DNA from: JBBSAT01 sp044223665
Lineage (GTDB): Bacteria > Myxococcota_A > Polyangia > Polyangiales > Sandaracinaceae
Reading direction: 5' to 3'
DNA: 64,000 nucleotides
NCBI GenBank assembly: GCA_044223665.1
Contig: JBGALT010000001.1
Span: 124,001 to 188,000 of the forward strand
This document shows, one piece after another, positions 27,129 through 34,027 of this stretch. Below the pieces are notes generated by a model that was given only the letters and a program-made list of their open reading frames with translations, did not search any database and was not told the DNA's origin. The translations under genes and the position numbers were made by a program. Positions within the stretch are counted from its first letter, which is position 1. Every line of letters starts with the position of its first letter.

Positions 27129-28124
27129 ATGAAGCTCGCCAGCCTGCGCAGCGGTCGCGACGGAATGCTCGTCGTCGTCTCTCCCGACGGTTCTCGCTTC
27201 GCGCGCGCTGCGGGCATCGCCGCCACGCTGCAGGCCGCGCTCGACGACTGGGAGCGCTCCGAGCCGCTGCTCCGCGCGCTCTCGGAGAAGCTCGCGGCCG
27301 ACGCCTCGCTCGGCGAGAAGCTCGACGTCGCGCAGCTCGCGTCGCCGCTCCCCCGCGCCTACGAGTGGGTCGACGGCTCGGCGTACATCAACCACATCGT
27401 GCTGGTGCGGAAGGCCCGCGGGGCCGAGCCCCCCAAGACGCTGAGAACCGATCCGCTCGTGTACCAGGGCGGCTCGTCCGACTTGCTCGGCCCGCGGGAG
27501 GCGATCTCGCTCGCCGACGCGTCGTGGGGCTGCGACTTCGAGTCGGAGGTCGCGGTGATCCTGGGCGACGTGCCCCAGGGCACGACGAAGGAACAGGCCG
27601 CCAAGTACGTCCGATTGATCACGCTCGTGAACGACGTGACGCTCCGCAACCTGGTGCCGCCCGAGCTCGAGAAAGGTTTCGGCTTCTTCCAGAGCAAGCC
27701 CGCCACGGCCCTCGCGCCCTTCGCGATCACGCCCGACGAGCTCGGCGCGGCGTGGAGGGACGGCCGCGTGCACCTTCCGCTCCGCACGTGGCTCACGCGC
27801 GCCGGCGGCGCCGAGACGCTCGCGGGCGATCCCGAGGCCGGGCCCGAGATGCACTTCTCCTTCTTCGAGCTGATCGCCCACGTGGCCAAGACGCGGCGCT
27901 TCGGCGCCGGCACCATCGTCGGCAGCGGCACGGTCTCGAACGAGGATCCGGCGCGTGGGGTGTCCTGCCTCGCCGAGCGACGCACGCGCGAGACGCTGGA
28001 GTCGGGCAAGCCCATCACGCCCTTCCTGGGCTTCGGCGACCGCGTGCGAGTCCAGATGACCGACGCGAACGGGCGGGATCTCTTCGGCACGATCGATCAG
28101 GTCGTGGTCGAGGGCCGCCGCTGA
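27129..28124 (+). CDS. Fumarylacetoacetase (FAH family)
   Basis: The product is 331 residues from ATG 27129. The FAH fold is shown by DFESEVAVILGDVPQG (metal-binding acids), LVNDVTLRNLVPPEL, GFFQSKPATALAPFAITPDEL, and GAGTIVGSGTVSNEDP. It cleaves fumarylacetoacetate to fumarate and acetoacetate, the last step of tyrosine catabolism. The length fits the shorter two-domain bacterial form rather than the 420-residue animal enzyme. It is followed 41 bases later by a maleylacetoacetate isomerase and then by HPPD and homogentisate dioxygenase, which makes the assignment much stronger than the family signature alone. Cytosolic. Confidence 0.88.
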   Translation: MKLASLRSGRDGMLVVVSPDGSRFARAAGIAATLQAALDDWERSEPLLRALSEKLAADASLGEKLDVAQLASPLPRAYEWVDGSAYINHIVLVRKARGAEPPKTLRTDPLVYQGGSSDLLGPREAISLADASWGCDFESEVAVILGDVPQGTTKEQAAKYVRLITLVNDVTLRNLVPPELEKGFGFFQSKPATALAPFAITPDELGAAWRDGRVHLPLRTWLTRAGGAETLAGDPEAGPEMHFSFFELIAHVAKTRRFGAGTIVGSGTVSNEDPARGVSCLAERRTRETLESGKPITPFLGFGDRVRVQMTDANGRDLFGTIDQVVVEGRR

Positions 28125-28165
28125 TCGCAGACTGTCCGCGGGCGCACGGGAGAACAGGAGCAGCG

Positions 28166-28819
28166 ATGACGGCGACGATCCGGCTCTACAACTATTGGCG
28201 CAGCTCGGCGAGCTACCGCGTGCGCATCGCGCTCGGGCTGAAGGGTCTGGCTTACGAGTACGTGCCCGTGCACCTCGTGAAGAAGGAGCAGCAGACGAGC
28301 GAGCACCACGCGCGCAACCCGATGGAGCAGATCCCGGCGATCGAGCTGGAGATCGGCGGCCAGAAGCGGATCGTCGCGCAGTCGATCGCGATCCTCGAGC
28401 TGCTCGAGGAGCTGCATCCGTCCCCGGCGCTCCTGCCGAAGGACGCGTTCCTTCGCGCGCGCACGCGCGAGCTCGCCGAGCTGGTGAACGCCGGCATCCA
28501 GCCGCACCAGAACATGTCGCCGCTCGCGCGCCTCGACGCGGTCCAGAAGGGCGCCGGGCGCGAGCACGCGATCTTCCACAACGTCGCAGGCCTCTCGGCC
28601 TTCGAGGAGCGCGTGAAGGAGACGGCCGGCAAGTACTGCGTGGGCGATGGGCCCACGTTCGCCGACTGCTGCCTGGTGCCGCAGCTCTACTCGGCGCGTC
28701 GCTTCGAGATCGACGTCGCCGGGAAGTTCCCCACGCTCACGCGCATCGATGCGGCGCTCGCCGAGCTCCCGGGAGTCGCGGCCGCGCACCCCGACCGCCA
28801 GCCCGACGCGAATTCCTGA
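28166..28819 (+). CDS. maiA: Maleylacetoacetate isomerase (zeta-class GST)
   Basis: The product is 217 residues from ATG 28166, with AACAGGAG as ribosome site. The glutathione-binding motif RSSASYRVRIAL near residues 10-21 has Ala where many homologs have Cys (SSCSxRVR); the two Ser residues are kept. Other family marks are NPMEQIPAIEL, the cis-proline loop, VAQSIAILELLEE and a C-terminal helical domain with AGIQPHQNM. The enzyme isomerises maleylacetoacetate to fumarylacetoacetate with glutathione. Position between fumarylacetoacetase and HPPD fits the pathway order. Confidence 0.92.
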   Translation: MTATIRLYNYWRSSASYRVRIALGLKGLAYEYVPVHLVKKEQQTSEHHARNPMEQIPAIELEIGGQKRIVAQSIAILELLEELHPSPALLPKDAFLRARTRELAELVNAGIQPHQNMSPLARLDAVQKGAGREHAIFHNVAGLSAFEERVKETAGKYCVGDGPTFADCCLVPQLYSARRFEIDVAGKFPTLTRIDAALAELPGVAAAHPDRQPDANS

Positions 28820-28824
28820 AGACG

Positions 28825-29060
28825 ATCACGGAGAAACCATGCCCACGAAGGTCGAATCGCTCCGCATCAAGCGTCTGGAAGCCCTCCACTGATTTCTTCG
28901 GGGCCGATAGGCGGCCCCGCCCCGCCCGGCAGAGCCGGCTCGGAGCCCCACCCCTCCTTCCGCCTCGTCGCGAGGCTCCTCGCGCCGCGCGCTCTCATCA
29001 CGGAGAAACCATGCCCACGAAGGTCGAATCGCTCCGCATCAAGCGCCTCGAAGCCCTCCA
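28825..29060 (+). repeat. Direct repeat with 172-bp period duplicating the HPPD start
   Basis: Bases 28825-28888 and 28997-29060 are 64-base direct repeats differing at two sites. They cover the region before the start codon and the first 17 codons of the HPPD gene. Between them lie 108 bases (28889-28996) rich in small hairpins, for example CGCGAGG-CT-CCTCGCG and GGGGCCG-ATAGG-CGGCCCC. Confidence 0.88.
28839..28892 (+). pseudogene. Truncated HPPD leader (17 codons then stop)
   Basis: ATG 28839 opens MPTKVESLRIKRLEALH followed directly by TGA. The same 17 residues begin the intact HPPD gene at 29011, with the same upstream sequence. It is a broken copy formed by the duplication at this site. 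If translated it would be a short leader peptide 118 bases upstream of the true start, which could affect translation of HPPD. Confidence 0.8.
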
Positions 29061-30267
29061 TTACTACGTCCACGATCTCGAGCGGAGCCGGCGCTTCTAT
29101 CTCGACAAGTTCGACTTCGCCGAGGTCGGCGCGAGCAACGCCGCGACCACGAAGGCGGGGCGACAGCAGACGACGGTGTTCGAGGCCGGCGAGACGCGCG
29201 TGATCGTGAGCGCGCCCGAGGCCGGGACGAAGGACTCGCGCGCCTCGCGCTGGCTCGCCAAGCACCCCGACGGCGTGGGCTCGCTGGTGTTCGAGGTCGA
29301 GAGCATCGACCACGCCTTCCGGCTCCTCGAGGGGCGCGGCGGCACGCCGATCACCGACGTGGTCACGGCGGAGGACGACCTCGGCCGCTACCGCACGTTC
29401 TCGATCACGACGCCCTTCGGCGGCGCGACCTTCCGCTTCGTCGAGCGCACGAAGTACCGCGGCCTCTATCCGGGCGTCGAGCGCCATGCCGCGCCCAAGG
29501 GCGGCAAGAACGGGTTCGGCTTCCGCAACATCGATCACGTCACGAGCAACTTCGAGACGATGGCGCCCGCGCTGCTCTGGATGGAGCACGTGATGGGCTT
29601 CGAGCGCTTCTGGGACATCGCGTTCCACACCGACGACGTGACGAAGAATGGCAACGTGGCGTCGGGCGCGAACATCGGCTCGGCTCCGCCGAGCACTCTC
29701 GCGAACGCGAACATCGGCTCGGCTCCGCCGAGCACTCTCGCGAACGCGAAGAATGGCTCGGGCCTCCGCTCGATCGTCATGCACGACCCCGTCTCGCACG
29801 CGAAGTTCGCGAACAACGAGCCGCTCCGCCCGCACTTCCGGTCGTCGCAGATCAACATCTTCTACGAGGACCAGAAGGGCGACGGCATCCAGCACGCGGC
29901 GCTGGTGATCGACGACATCCTCGGCGGCGTGGAGAAGCTCCGTGCCCGCGGCGTGGAGTTCATGCCGACGCCGAAGAGCTACTACGACATGCTGCCGGCG
30001 CGCCTCGAGCAGATCGGCGTCAAGCGCATCGACGAGGCGATCGACGTGCTCCAGAAGCTCGAGATCCTCGTCGATGGCGAGCACGAGCACGAGTACATGC
30101 TCCAGATCTTCCTGAAGGACTCGGCCGGCCTCTACCGCGAGCGCGACGCCGGGCCGTTCTTCTACGAGATCATCCAGCGCAAGGGCAGCGAGGGGTTCGG
30201 CGGCGGCAACTTCCGCGCGCTCTTCGAGAGCATCGAGCGCCAGCAGCAGACCGAAGGCCGAGCGTGA
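29011..30267 (+). CDS. hppD: 4-hydroxyphenylpyruvate dioxygenase with in-frame insertion
   Basis: The product is 418 residues from ATG 29011. It has two vicinal-oxygen-chelate halves. Iron-ligand regions are NIDHVTSNF (first His), DGIQHAALVIDDI (second His) and GPFFYEIIQRKG (Glu), with the C-terminal NFRALFESIE helix that closes the site. It converts 4-hydroxyphenylpyruvate to homogentisate. Relative to the usual family sequence DDVTKNG-GSGLRSIVM there is an insertion of about 30 residues (codons about 215-250) containing two copies of ANIGSAPPSTLAN. All ligands lie outside it, so activity may be kept, but the loop is unusual. Upstream is a duplicated start. Confidence 0.92.
   Translation: MPTKVESLRIKRLEALHYYVHDLERSRRFYLDKFDFAEVGASNAATTKAGRQQTTVFEAGETRVIVSAPEAGTKDSRASRWLAKHPDGVGSLVFEVESIDHAFRLLEGRGGTPITDVVTAEDDLGRYRTFSITTPFGGATFRFVERTKYRGLYPGVERHAAPKGGKNGFGFRNIDHVTSNFETMAPALLWMEHVMGFERFWDIAFHTDDVTKNGNVASGANIGSAPPSTLANANIGSAPPSTLANAKNGSGLRSIVMHDPVSHAKFANNEPLRPHFRSSQINIFYEDQKGDGIQHAALVIDDILGGVEKLRARGVEFMPTPKSYYDMLPARLEQIGVKRIDEAIDVLQKLEILVDGEHEHEYMLQIFLKDSAGLYRERDAGPFFYEIIQRKGSEGFGGGNFRALFESIERQQQTEGRA
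29668..29745 (+). repeat. Perfect 39-bp tandem repeat inside HPPD
   Basis: Units 29668-29706 and 29707-29745 are identical, 13 codons each. Each contains GCTCGGC-TCC-GCCGAGC, a perfect 7-bp stem. Outer sequence ATCGGCTCG and CGAGCACTCT matches the two ends of Rep-A on its minus strand, so this may be a miniature Rep-A with the middle deleted. Confidence 0.85.
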
Positions 30268-30431
30268 TGGCGCGTCGGAGCCCTCCCCCTCTTCGAGGGA
30301 GAGCTGAGCTGCGCCCGCGCCGCATCTGCGTTGAACGAAAATGGGGCCTCCCATCGAGTGATCGCCTGCCGCGCCGGGCGGGAGCGCCCCTTTGCCCACG
30401 CATGCGAGCGAACAGGAATGTGTTCAAACGA

Positions 30432-30515
30432 TGATCAACGGCTCACTCGCTACGGTCCCTACCGTCCGCGGGCTGCGCCCGCTCCCGTCCGGGCCCTCCG
30501 GGGTGAGCACTCCTG
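30432..30515 (-). repeat. Rep-A copy C (diverged)
   Basis: Full-length Rep-A on the minus strand. The outer arm pair is GCTCAC with GTGAGC instead of GCTCGC with GCGAGC: one base pair has changed on both sides, so pairing is retained. The inner hairpin is GCGGGC, loop GCA (minus strand), GCCCGC. It begins TGATCA like the other copies but lies between two genes of the same direction. Confidence 0.82.
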
Positions 30516-30815
30516 CGGTCGAAGCGTCGCACCCGCCCGTCGCTACCCATGGGGAAACCTGCGTTGAAAACCCGACGCGCCTTCGGCTCCGCCACAGACG
30601 AAGCCGCTGCGCAGCTTCGTCGAAATGCGAGGGTGGACCCTCGCGCTCCCCACCTTCGTCTTCGCGCGGTACGACTCCGGGTGCGCGAGGGCTCGGCCCT
30701 CGCCTTGGCCGAATCGGCGGAGCCGGTTCGGCTGTGGAGGTGCCGAAGGCGCCGCGGTTCTTCAAAAGCAGCCCACCTCATGGGTAGCGGCGGGCGGGTG
30801 CGAGGCTTTGAACGC
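30516..30815. repeat. 300-bp fold-back element with nested hairpins
   Basis: Terminal arms 30528-30551 and 30779-30802 are inverted copies matching at 23 of 24 bases, and similarity continues inward and outward at lower identity. Each half carries its own hairpins: GCGAGGGT-GG-ACCCTCGC (30627-30644) and GCGAGGGC-TCG-GCCCTCGC (30685-30703), and ACGAAGC/GCTTCGT (30598-30620) opposite an 11-bp stem at 30708-30732. The pair changes between halves keep base pairing. Confidence 0.8.
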
Positions 30816-30967
30816 GATGAGCGGAGCGCCGTCGTTCGCGCGGAGCGTCCGCGGGCAAAGGGTCGCTCCCGACCGACGCGGCCTGGTGATCGACAGCCAG
30901 ATCGGTATCGAGCGATTCTCGACACTTCGACCTTCATTTTCGTACCAGGGTTGGGTGAGGGCTCATC

Positions 30968-32209
30968 ATGATCGAGCGTCTGGTCTTCGGAGACGTCCCC
31001 AAGAAGCACCACCTCAAGCTCGTCGGCGCCGACGGCGCGCTCCGCTGGGAGGAGTGCTTCACGCGCGACGGCTTCGATGCCGCGTACACGATCGCGTATC
31101 ACGCGCATCCCCCCCACGAGCAGAAGTTTGCGCGCGACCGGAGTGGTCCGCAGAGCGGACCCGACACAATTGTGTCGGCCCGGCCAGCCGGGCACTCCGG
31201 TCGTGACTTGGAGCACGGCTGGCGCGCGCCCCACGCGCACGCGAACGACACCGGCCACCGCCTCGCCAAGCGCCACTTCAAGACCGGCACGCGAGAGAAG
31301 AAGGGCGGCGCGCCGATCGACGCGCGCGTGCCGCTCTGCTTCAACCCCGACATCGTCCTCTCGGTCGCGCATCCGGATCGCAGCGACCCCGTCTACTTCT
31401 CGGACGCCGACGCGGACACGCTCTTCTTCGTGCACGAGGGCGGCGGCACGCTGCGCACGATGCTCGGGGACGTGCCCTTCCGGAAGGACGACTACGTCTT
31501 CCTCCCGCGCGCGCTGATCCACCGCTTCGAGCTGCCCGCCGGCGTGACGCAGCACTGGCTCGTGATCGAGTGCCGTGGCGGCATGCACGTGCCCAAGCAG
31601 TTCCGGAACGAGTCGGGCCAGCTGCGCATGGACGCGCCCTACTGCCACCGCGACTTCGTGCACCCGAGCTTCGTCGGGCCCGTCGACGAAGGGATCCGAC
31701 AGATCGTGGTGAAGCGCCGCGACCACTTCCACGACTTCGTCGTGCCACACTCGCCGCTCGACGTCGTCGGCTGGGACGGAACCGTGTGGCCCTTCGCGTT
31801 CCCGATCCTCGCGTTCCAGCCGCGCGTCAGCTCGGTGCACCTGCCGCCGACGTGGCACGGCACCTTCGCGGCGAAGGGCGCGCTCATCTGCTCGTTCGTG
31901 CCGCGCCTGGTCGACTTCCATCCCGACGCGATCCCCTGCCCCTACCCGCACTCGAGCGTCGACGTCGACGAGATCCTCTTCTACGTGCGCGGCAACTTCA
32001 CCTCGCGCCGCGGCGTCGGGCCGGGCTCGATCTCGCTGCACCCGGCGGGCATCCCGCACGGGCCGCATCCGGGCAGCTACGAGAAGAGCATCGGCAGCAC
32101 GCGCACCGACGAGCTCGCCGTGATGCTCGACTGCTACGCGCCCTTCGACGTCACGCCGGCCGCGCTCGGCATCGAGGACGCCGGCTACCAGGACAGCTTC
32201 GTCGAGTAG
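30968..32209 (+). CDS. hmgA: Homogentisate 1,2-dioxygenase with in-frame cloverleaf insertion
   Basis: The product is 413 residues from ATG 30968. The cupin-type dioxygenase is recognised by GGGTLRTMLGDVPF, DYVFLPRALIHRFELP, QLRMDAPYCHRDF, LDVVGWDGTVWPFAFP, FVPRLVDFHPDAIPCPYPH and the iron site around HSSVDVDEILFYVRGNF with HPGSYEKS. It opens the homogentisate ring to maleylacetoacetate. Near residues 57-80, after PHEQKFA, about 23 extra residues (DRSGPQSGPDTIVSARPAG and a few more) are inserted in frame; the family normally runs on directly. The insert corresponds to the cloverleaf DNA at 31135-31203. The iron-site residues are intact. Confidence 0.93.
   Translation: MIERLVFGDVPKKHHLKLVGADGALRWEECFTRDGFDAAYTIAYHAHPPHEQKFARDRSGPQSGPDTIVSARPAGHSGRDLEHGWRAPHAHANDTGHRLAKRHFKTGTREKKGGAPIDARVPLCFNPDIVLSVAHPDRSDPVYFSDADADTLFFVHEGGGTLRTMLGDVPFRKDDYVFLPRALIHRFELPAGVTQHWLVIECRGGMHVPKQFRNESGQLRMDAPYCHRDFVHPSFVGPVDEGIRQIVVKRRDHFHDFVVPHSPLDVVGWDGTVWPFAFPILAFQPRVSSVHLPPTWHGTFAAKGALICSFVPRLVDFHPDAIPCPYPHSSVDVDEILFYVRGNFTSRRGVGPGSISLHPAGIPHGPHPGSYEKSIGSTRTDELAVMLDCYAPFDVTPAALGIEDAGYQDSFVE
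31135..31203. repeat. Perfect four-arm cloverleaf inside hmgA
   Basis: Outer stem 31135-31145 pairs with 31193-31203 (11 of 11). Directly between lie three stems with no unpaired base between them: GTCCGC-AGA-GCGGAC (31146-31160), the 18-bp palindrome CCGACACAATTGTGTCGG (31161-31178) and CCCGGC-CA-GCCGGG (31179-31192). It is 69 bp, a multiple of three, and is read through as coding sequence. Confidence 0.93.
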
Positions 32210-32253
32210 GGGCGCCGCATTGGGGATCCCCGCGCGCCGGCGAGCAGGTGGCC

Positions 32254-32287
32254 AGGACGGAAGGGGCCGGAGCGGGCGAGCCGATCA
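32254..32287 (+). repeat. Rep-A half copy (3-prime end only)
   Basis: Bases 32254-32287 match the GGACGGAAGGGGCCGGAGC to GATCA end of Rep-A and join, through ctgctcgtcggca, to the first full unit. It is the first and truncated member of the tandem array that follows. Confidence 0.8.
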
Positions 32288-32300
32288 CTGCTCGTCGGCA

Positions 32301-32474
32301 AAGAGTGCTCGCCCCGGAGGACCCGGACGGGAGCGGGCCCCGCCCGCGGACGGAAGGGGCCGGAGCGGGCGAGCCGATCACCTGCTCGTCGGCAAAGAGT
32401 GCTCGCCCCGGAGGACCCGGACGGGAGCGGGCCCCGCCCGCGGACGGAAGGGGCCGGAGCGGGCGAGCCGATCA
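32301..32474 (+). repeat. Rep-A copies D1 and D2, tandem array with 94-bp period
   Basis: Two nearly identical full units (32301-32380 and 32395-32474), inner hairpin GCGGGC-CCC-GCCCGC. The spacer ctgctcgtcggc equals the last codons of the adjacent minus-strand transporter gene (32475-32486), so the duplication took in a piece of that coding end. The final GATCA gives the stop codon of that gene. Confidence 0.9.
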
Positions 32475-32906
32475 CTGCTCGTCGGCGCAGCTTCCTCTCG
32501 ACCAGCGGAACCACCGCGCGTGCACGCGCGGGTAGAGCCAGCTGCCGGCAAGCATTCCTGCGAGCGTCGCGAGCGCGCCCAGCTGCAGCTCGCCGAGCTG
32601 CACCCAGACCGCCGCCGGGCAAGCGCCGGTGATCGCCCAGCCGATGCCGAAGAGCGCCCCGCCCACGAGCGTGCCGCGGTGGATCACGCGGACCTCCGGC
32701 TTCCGCGGGACGTGGCGCGACAGAACGAAGGGCCAGGCCACGAGCAGGAGCACGACGGCCACGCCGAACGCGACGAGCAGCCGCGGATCACGCAGCGTGA
32801 GCATGCCGTGGAGCGTGTCCCAGCTCGTGAAGCCGACCGCGGAGAGCACGACCCCGAAGACGGCTCCGACGAGGGCGCTCGAGAGCACCTCACGGAGCGG
32901 GCTCAC
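32472..32906 (-). CDS. YeeE/YedE family transporter, C-terminal half
   Basis: The product is 144 residues from GTG 32906, which overlaps the stop of the other half (GTGA). Four hydrophobic helices are seen, with SALVGAVFGVVLSAVGFTS, LLVAFGVAVVLLLVAWPF and GTLVGGALFGIGWAITGACPAA. The GxxxGxGWAxxGACP motif with its Cys is the conserved pore motif of YeeE/YedE transporters, which carry thiosulfate or other small sulfur compounds. Together with the upstream 203-residue half it makes the two-part form of the transporter. The last codons (ADEQ-stop) are copied in the Rep-A array spacers. Confidence 0.87.
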   Translation of the reverse strand: MSPLREVLSSALVGAVFGVVLSAVGFTSWDTLHGMLTLRDPRLLVAFGVAVVLLLVAWPFVLSRHVPRKPEVRVIHRGTLVGGALFGIGWAITGACPAAVWVQLGELQLGALATLAGMLAGSWLYPRVHARWFRWSRGSCADEQ

Positions 32907-33514
32907 GCAGCGCCCCGCTCGAGGATCCACGCGACCACGATCCCCGTGCCGAAGAAGGCCGCCGTCGCGGCGATGCTGCCGTGCTCGCGGCGACTGAGGC
33001 CGCAGAGCGCGTGACTGGACGTGCAGCCGCCCGCCATCCGAGCGCCGAACCCGACGAGCACCCCACCGAGCGCGAGCGCCATCCACGCGAGCACGCCCTG
33101 GCCGAGCTCCGCCCCGAACACGGCGCCCCGCAGCGTGGGCGACACGACGAGCGTCCCGCACGCCGACGACGTCGCGAGGCCTCCGAGCGCGAGGCCGACG
33201 ACGAACGCGACGTGGCCACGGGTGCGCGGTCGAGCTTCGGGCAGGACGACGCTCGGCACCGCGGAAGCCGTCGGATCGGGCGCCATGGGGTGCGCGGTGA
33301 CGGCAGCGGCACCGAAGGCCTGCAGCGTCGCCGCTTCGAACGCGGCGGCGAGCTCGGTCTCGGTCATCTCCGGCGCTTCGGCGGTGCGCGGCGCGCTCGC
33401 GCGGTCGACGAGCGACGCGATCCGCCCGGACACCCCGAGGGGTCGACCGAGGAGCGCCCGATGCAGGACGGGCACGAGCGCCAAGAGCACACCGCCGACG
33501 AGCGGGGAGATCAT
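32903..33514 (-). CDS. YeeE/YedE family transporter, N-terminal half
   Basis: The product is 203 residues from ATG 33514. Near residue 161 it has GFGARMAGGCTSSHALCGLSR, the GGCTSGH-like Cys motif of YeeE/YedE permeases. Helices are visible at the N-terminus (ISPLVGGVLLALVPVLH), near 105-125 and at the C-terminus (ATAAFFGTGIVVAWILE). A charged stretch of about 60 residues between the first and second helix (SLVDRASAPRTAEAPEM) is an unusual cytoplasmic insertion. Starts and stops overlap with the genes on both sides (ATGA, GTGA). Role: uptake of a sulfur compound, with the Cys residues relaying it. Confidence 0.85.
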   Translation of the reverse strand: MISPLVGGVLLALVPVLHRALLGRPLGVSGRIASLVDRASAPRTAEAPEMTETELAAAFEAATLQAFGAAAVTAHPMAPDPTASAVPSVVLPEARPRTRGHVAFVVGLALGGLATSSACGTLVVSPTLRGAVFGAELGQGVLAWMALALGGVLVGFGARMAGGCTSSHALCGLSRREHGSIAATAAFFGTGIVVAWILERGAA

Positions 33515-33723
33515 GCGCTTCGGCGCTCCTTCGGGCGCAGCAGCGCGCCGTTGGGCATCAGCGTGAGCGGCACCTCGCGGCCCTCGGCGGCCAGGCGCAG
33601 ACGCGCGCAGGTCCCGTAGTCGGCGTGGCAGTACAGCGCCATCCACACCCCCATGGAGCCGTGGTTCCGAAAGGCGAGCGCCATCGGACAGGACGAGAGG
33701 TGCGGGCACTTCGGCTGGGTCAT
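33511..33723 (-). CDS. Small Cys-rich protein, 70 residues
   Basis: ATG 33723 gives 70 residues; the stop overlaps the transporter start (ATGA), so it is part of the same operon. Cysteines are arranged as CPHLSSCPMA near the start and LYCHADYGTCARLRLA in the middle, resembling short proteobacterial proteins with a C-x2-H-x2-C...YC-x6-C-x-R pattern. That spacing could hold a metal or a small iron-sulfur centre, or carry sulfur. Its position upstream of a thiosulfate-type transporter suggests a sulfur-relay or redox role. Function is not known. Confidence 0.68.
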   Translation of the reverse strand: MTQPKCPHLSSCPMALAFRNHGSMGVWMALYCHADYGTCARLRLAAEGREVPLTLMPNGALLRPKERRSA

Positions 33724-34024
33724 GCGCTCGCGGCGCGCGTCGGACGCACGTCGCTCTCTTCGATCGTCGGACGATCCCGCACCGACCTTGAGGACGCACT
33801 CCCGAGAGACGACGGGCGCGTCGTCCGTCGGGCACGCTGCCCCGGAGGCGCACAGCGCGGGCGTAGCCCGCAGCCCAACGACACCGGCGCCGCAGCGCGG
33901 CGAGCTGTCTCGGAGCCGCGCCTTGGCGATCGAGTGCTGCCGCAGCTCGGCAGCGCCCGCTGCGCGACTTGCCCCCCAGCCTCCCCGAATCGTCGCGCCA
34001 CGCGACGATTCTGGACGTAGTCGA
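33724..34024. other. 301-bp gap with no gene
   Basis: No supported frame. The right end is Rep-B copy 2. Short inverted repeats such as GCTGCCG-CA-GCTCGGCAGC are present further left. It is upstream of the small Cys-rich gene and downstream of the lipoprotein gene, so it should contain the promoter of the transporter operon, but I cannot place its elements. Confidence 0.55.
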
Positions 34025-34027
34025 TCA
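33981..34027 (-). repeat. Rep-B copy 2 (hairpin after stop codon)
   Basis: Perfect 11-bp stem GAATCGTCGCG-CCA-CGCGACGATTC (33987-34011), then 15 bases (34013-34027) identical to Rep-B copy 1. On the minus strand it starts with the TGA of the 555-residue lipoprotein gene. Confidence 0.75.

Larger units (their letters stand above)
30268..30967. other. 700-bp gap between HPPD and homogentisate dioxygenase, repeat-filled
   Basis: No convincing gene is present: short open frames here have no family pattern and cross inverted repeats. The gap holds Rep-A copy C (30432-30515), a 300-bp fold-back element (30516-30815) and about 150 bases before the dioxygenase start with a probable promoter region, although no clear -35/-10 pair can be named. 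Confidence 0.7.

Noticed and set aside
31135..31203. Cloverleaf as a tRNA gene
   Set aside because: Its loops have three, zero and two bases, there is no GTTC-type T loop, no anticodon and no CCA end, and it is inside a coding frame.
32254..32474. Repeat array as CRISPR
   Set aside because: The repeated unit is 94 bp including the spacer, the spacers are nearly identical and derive from a gene end, and there are no cas genes.
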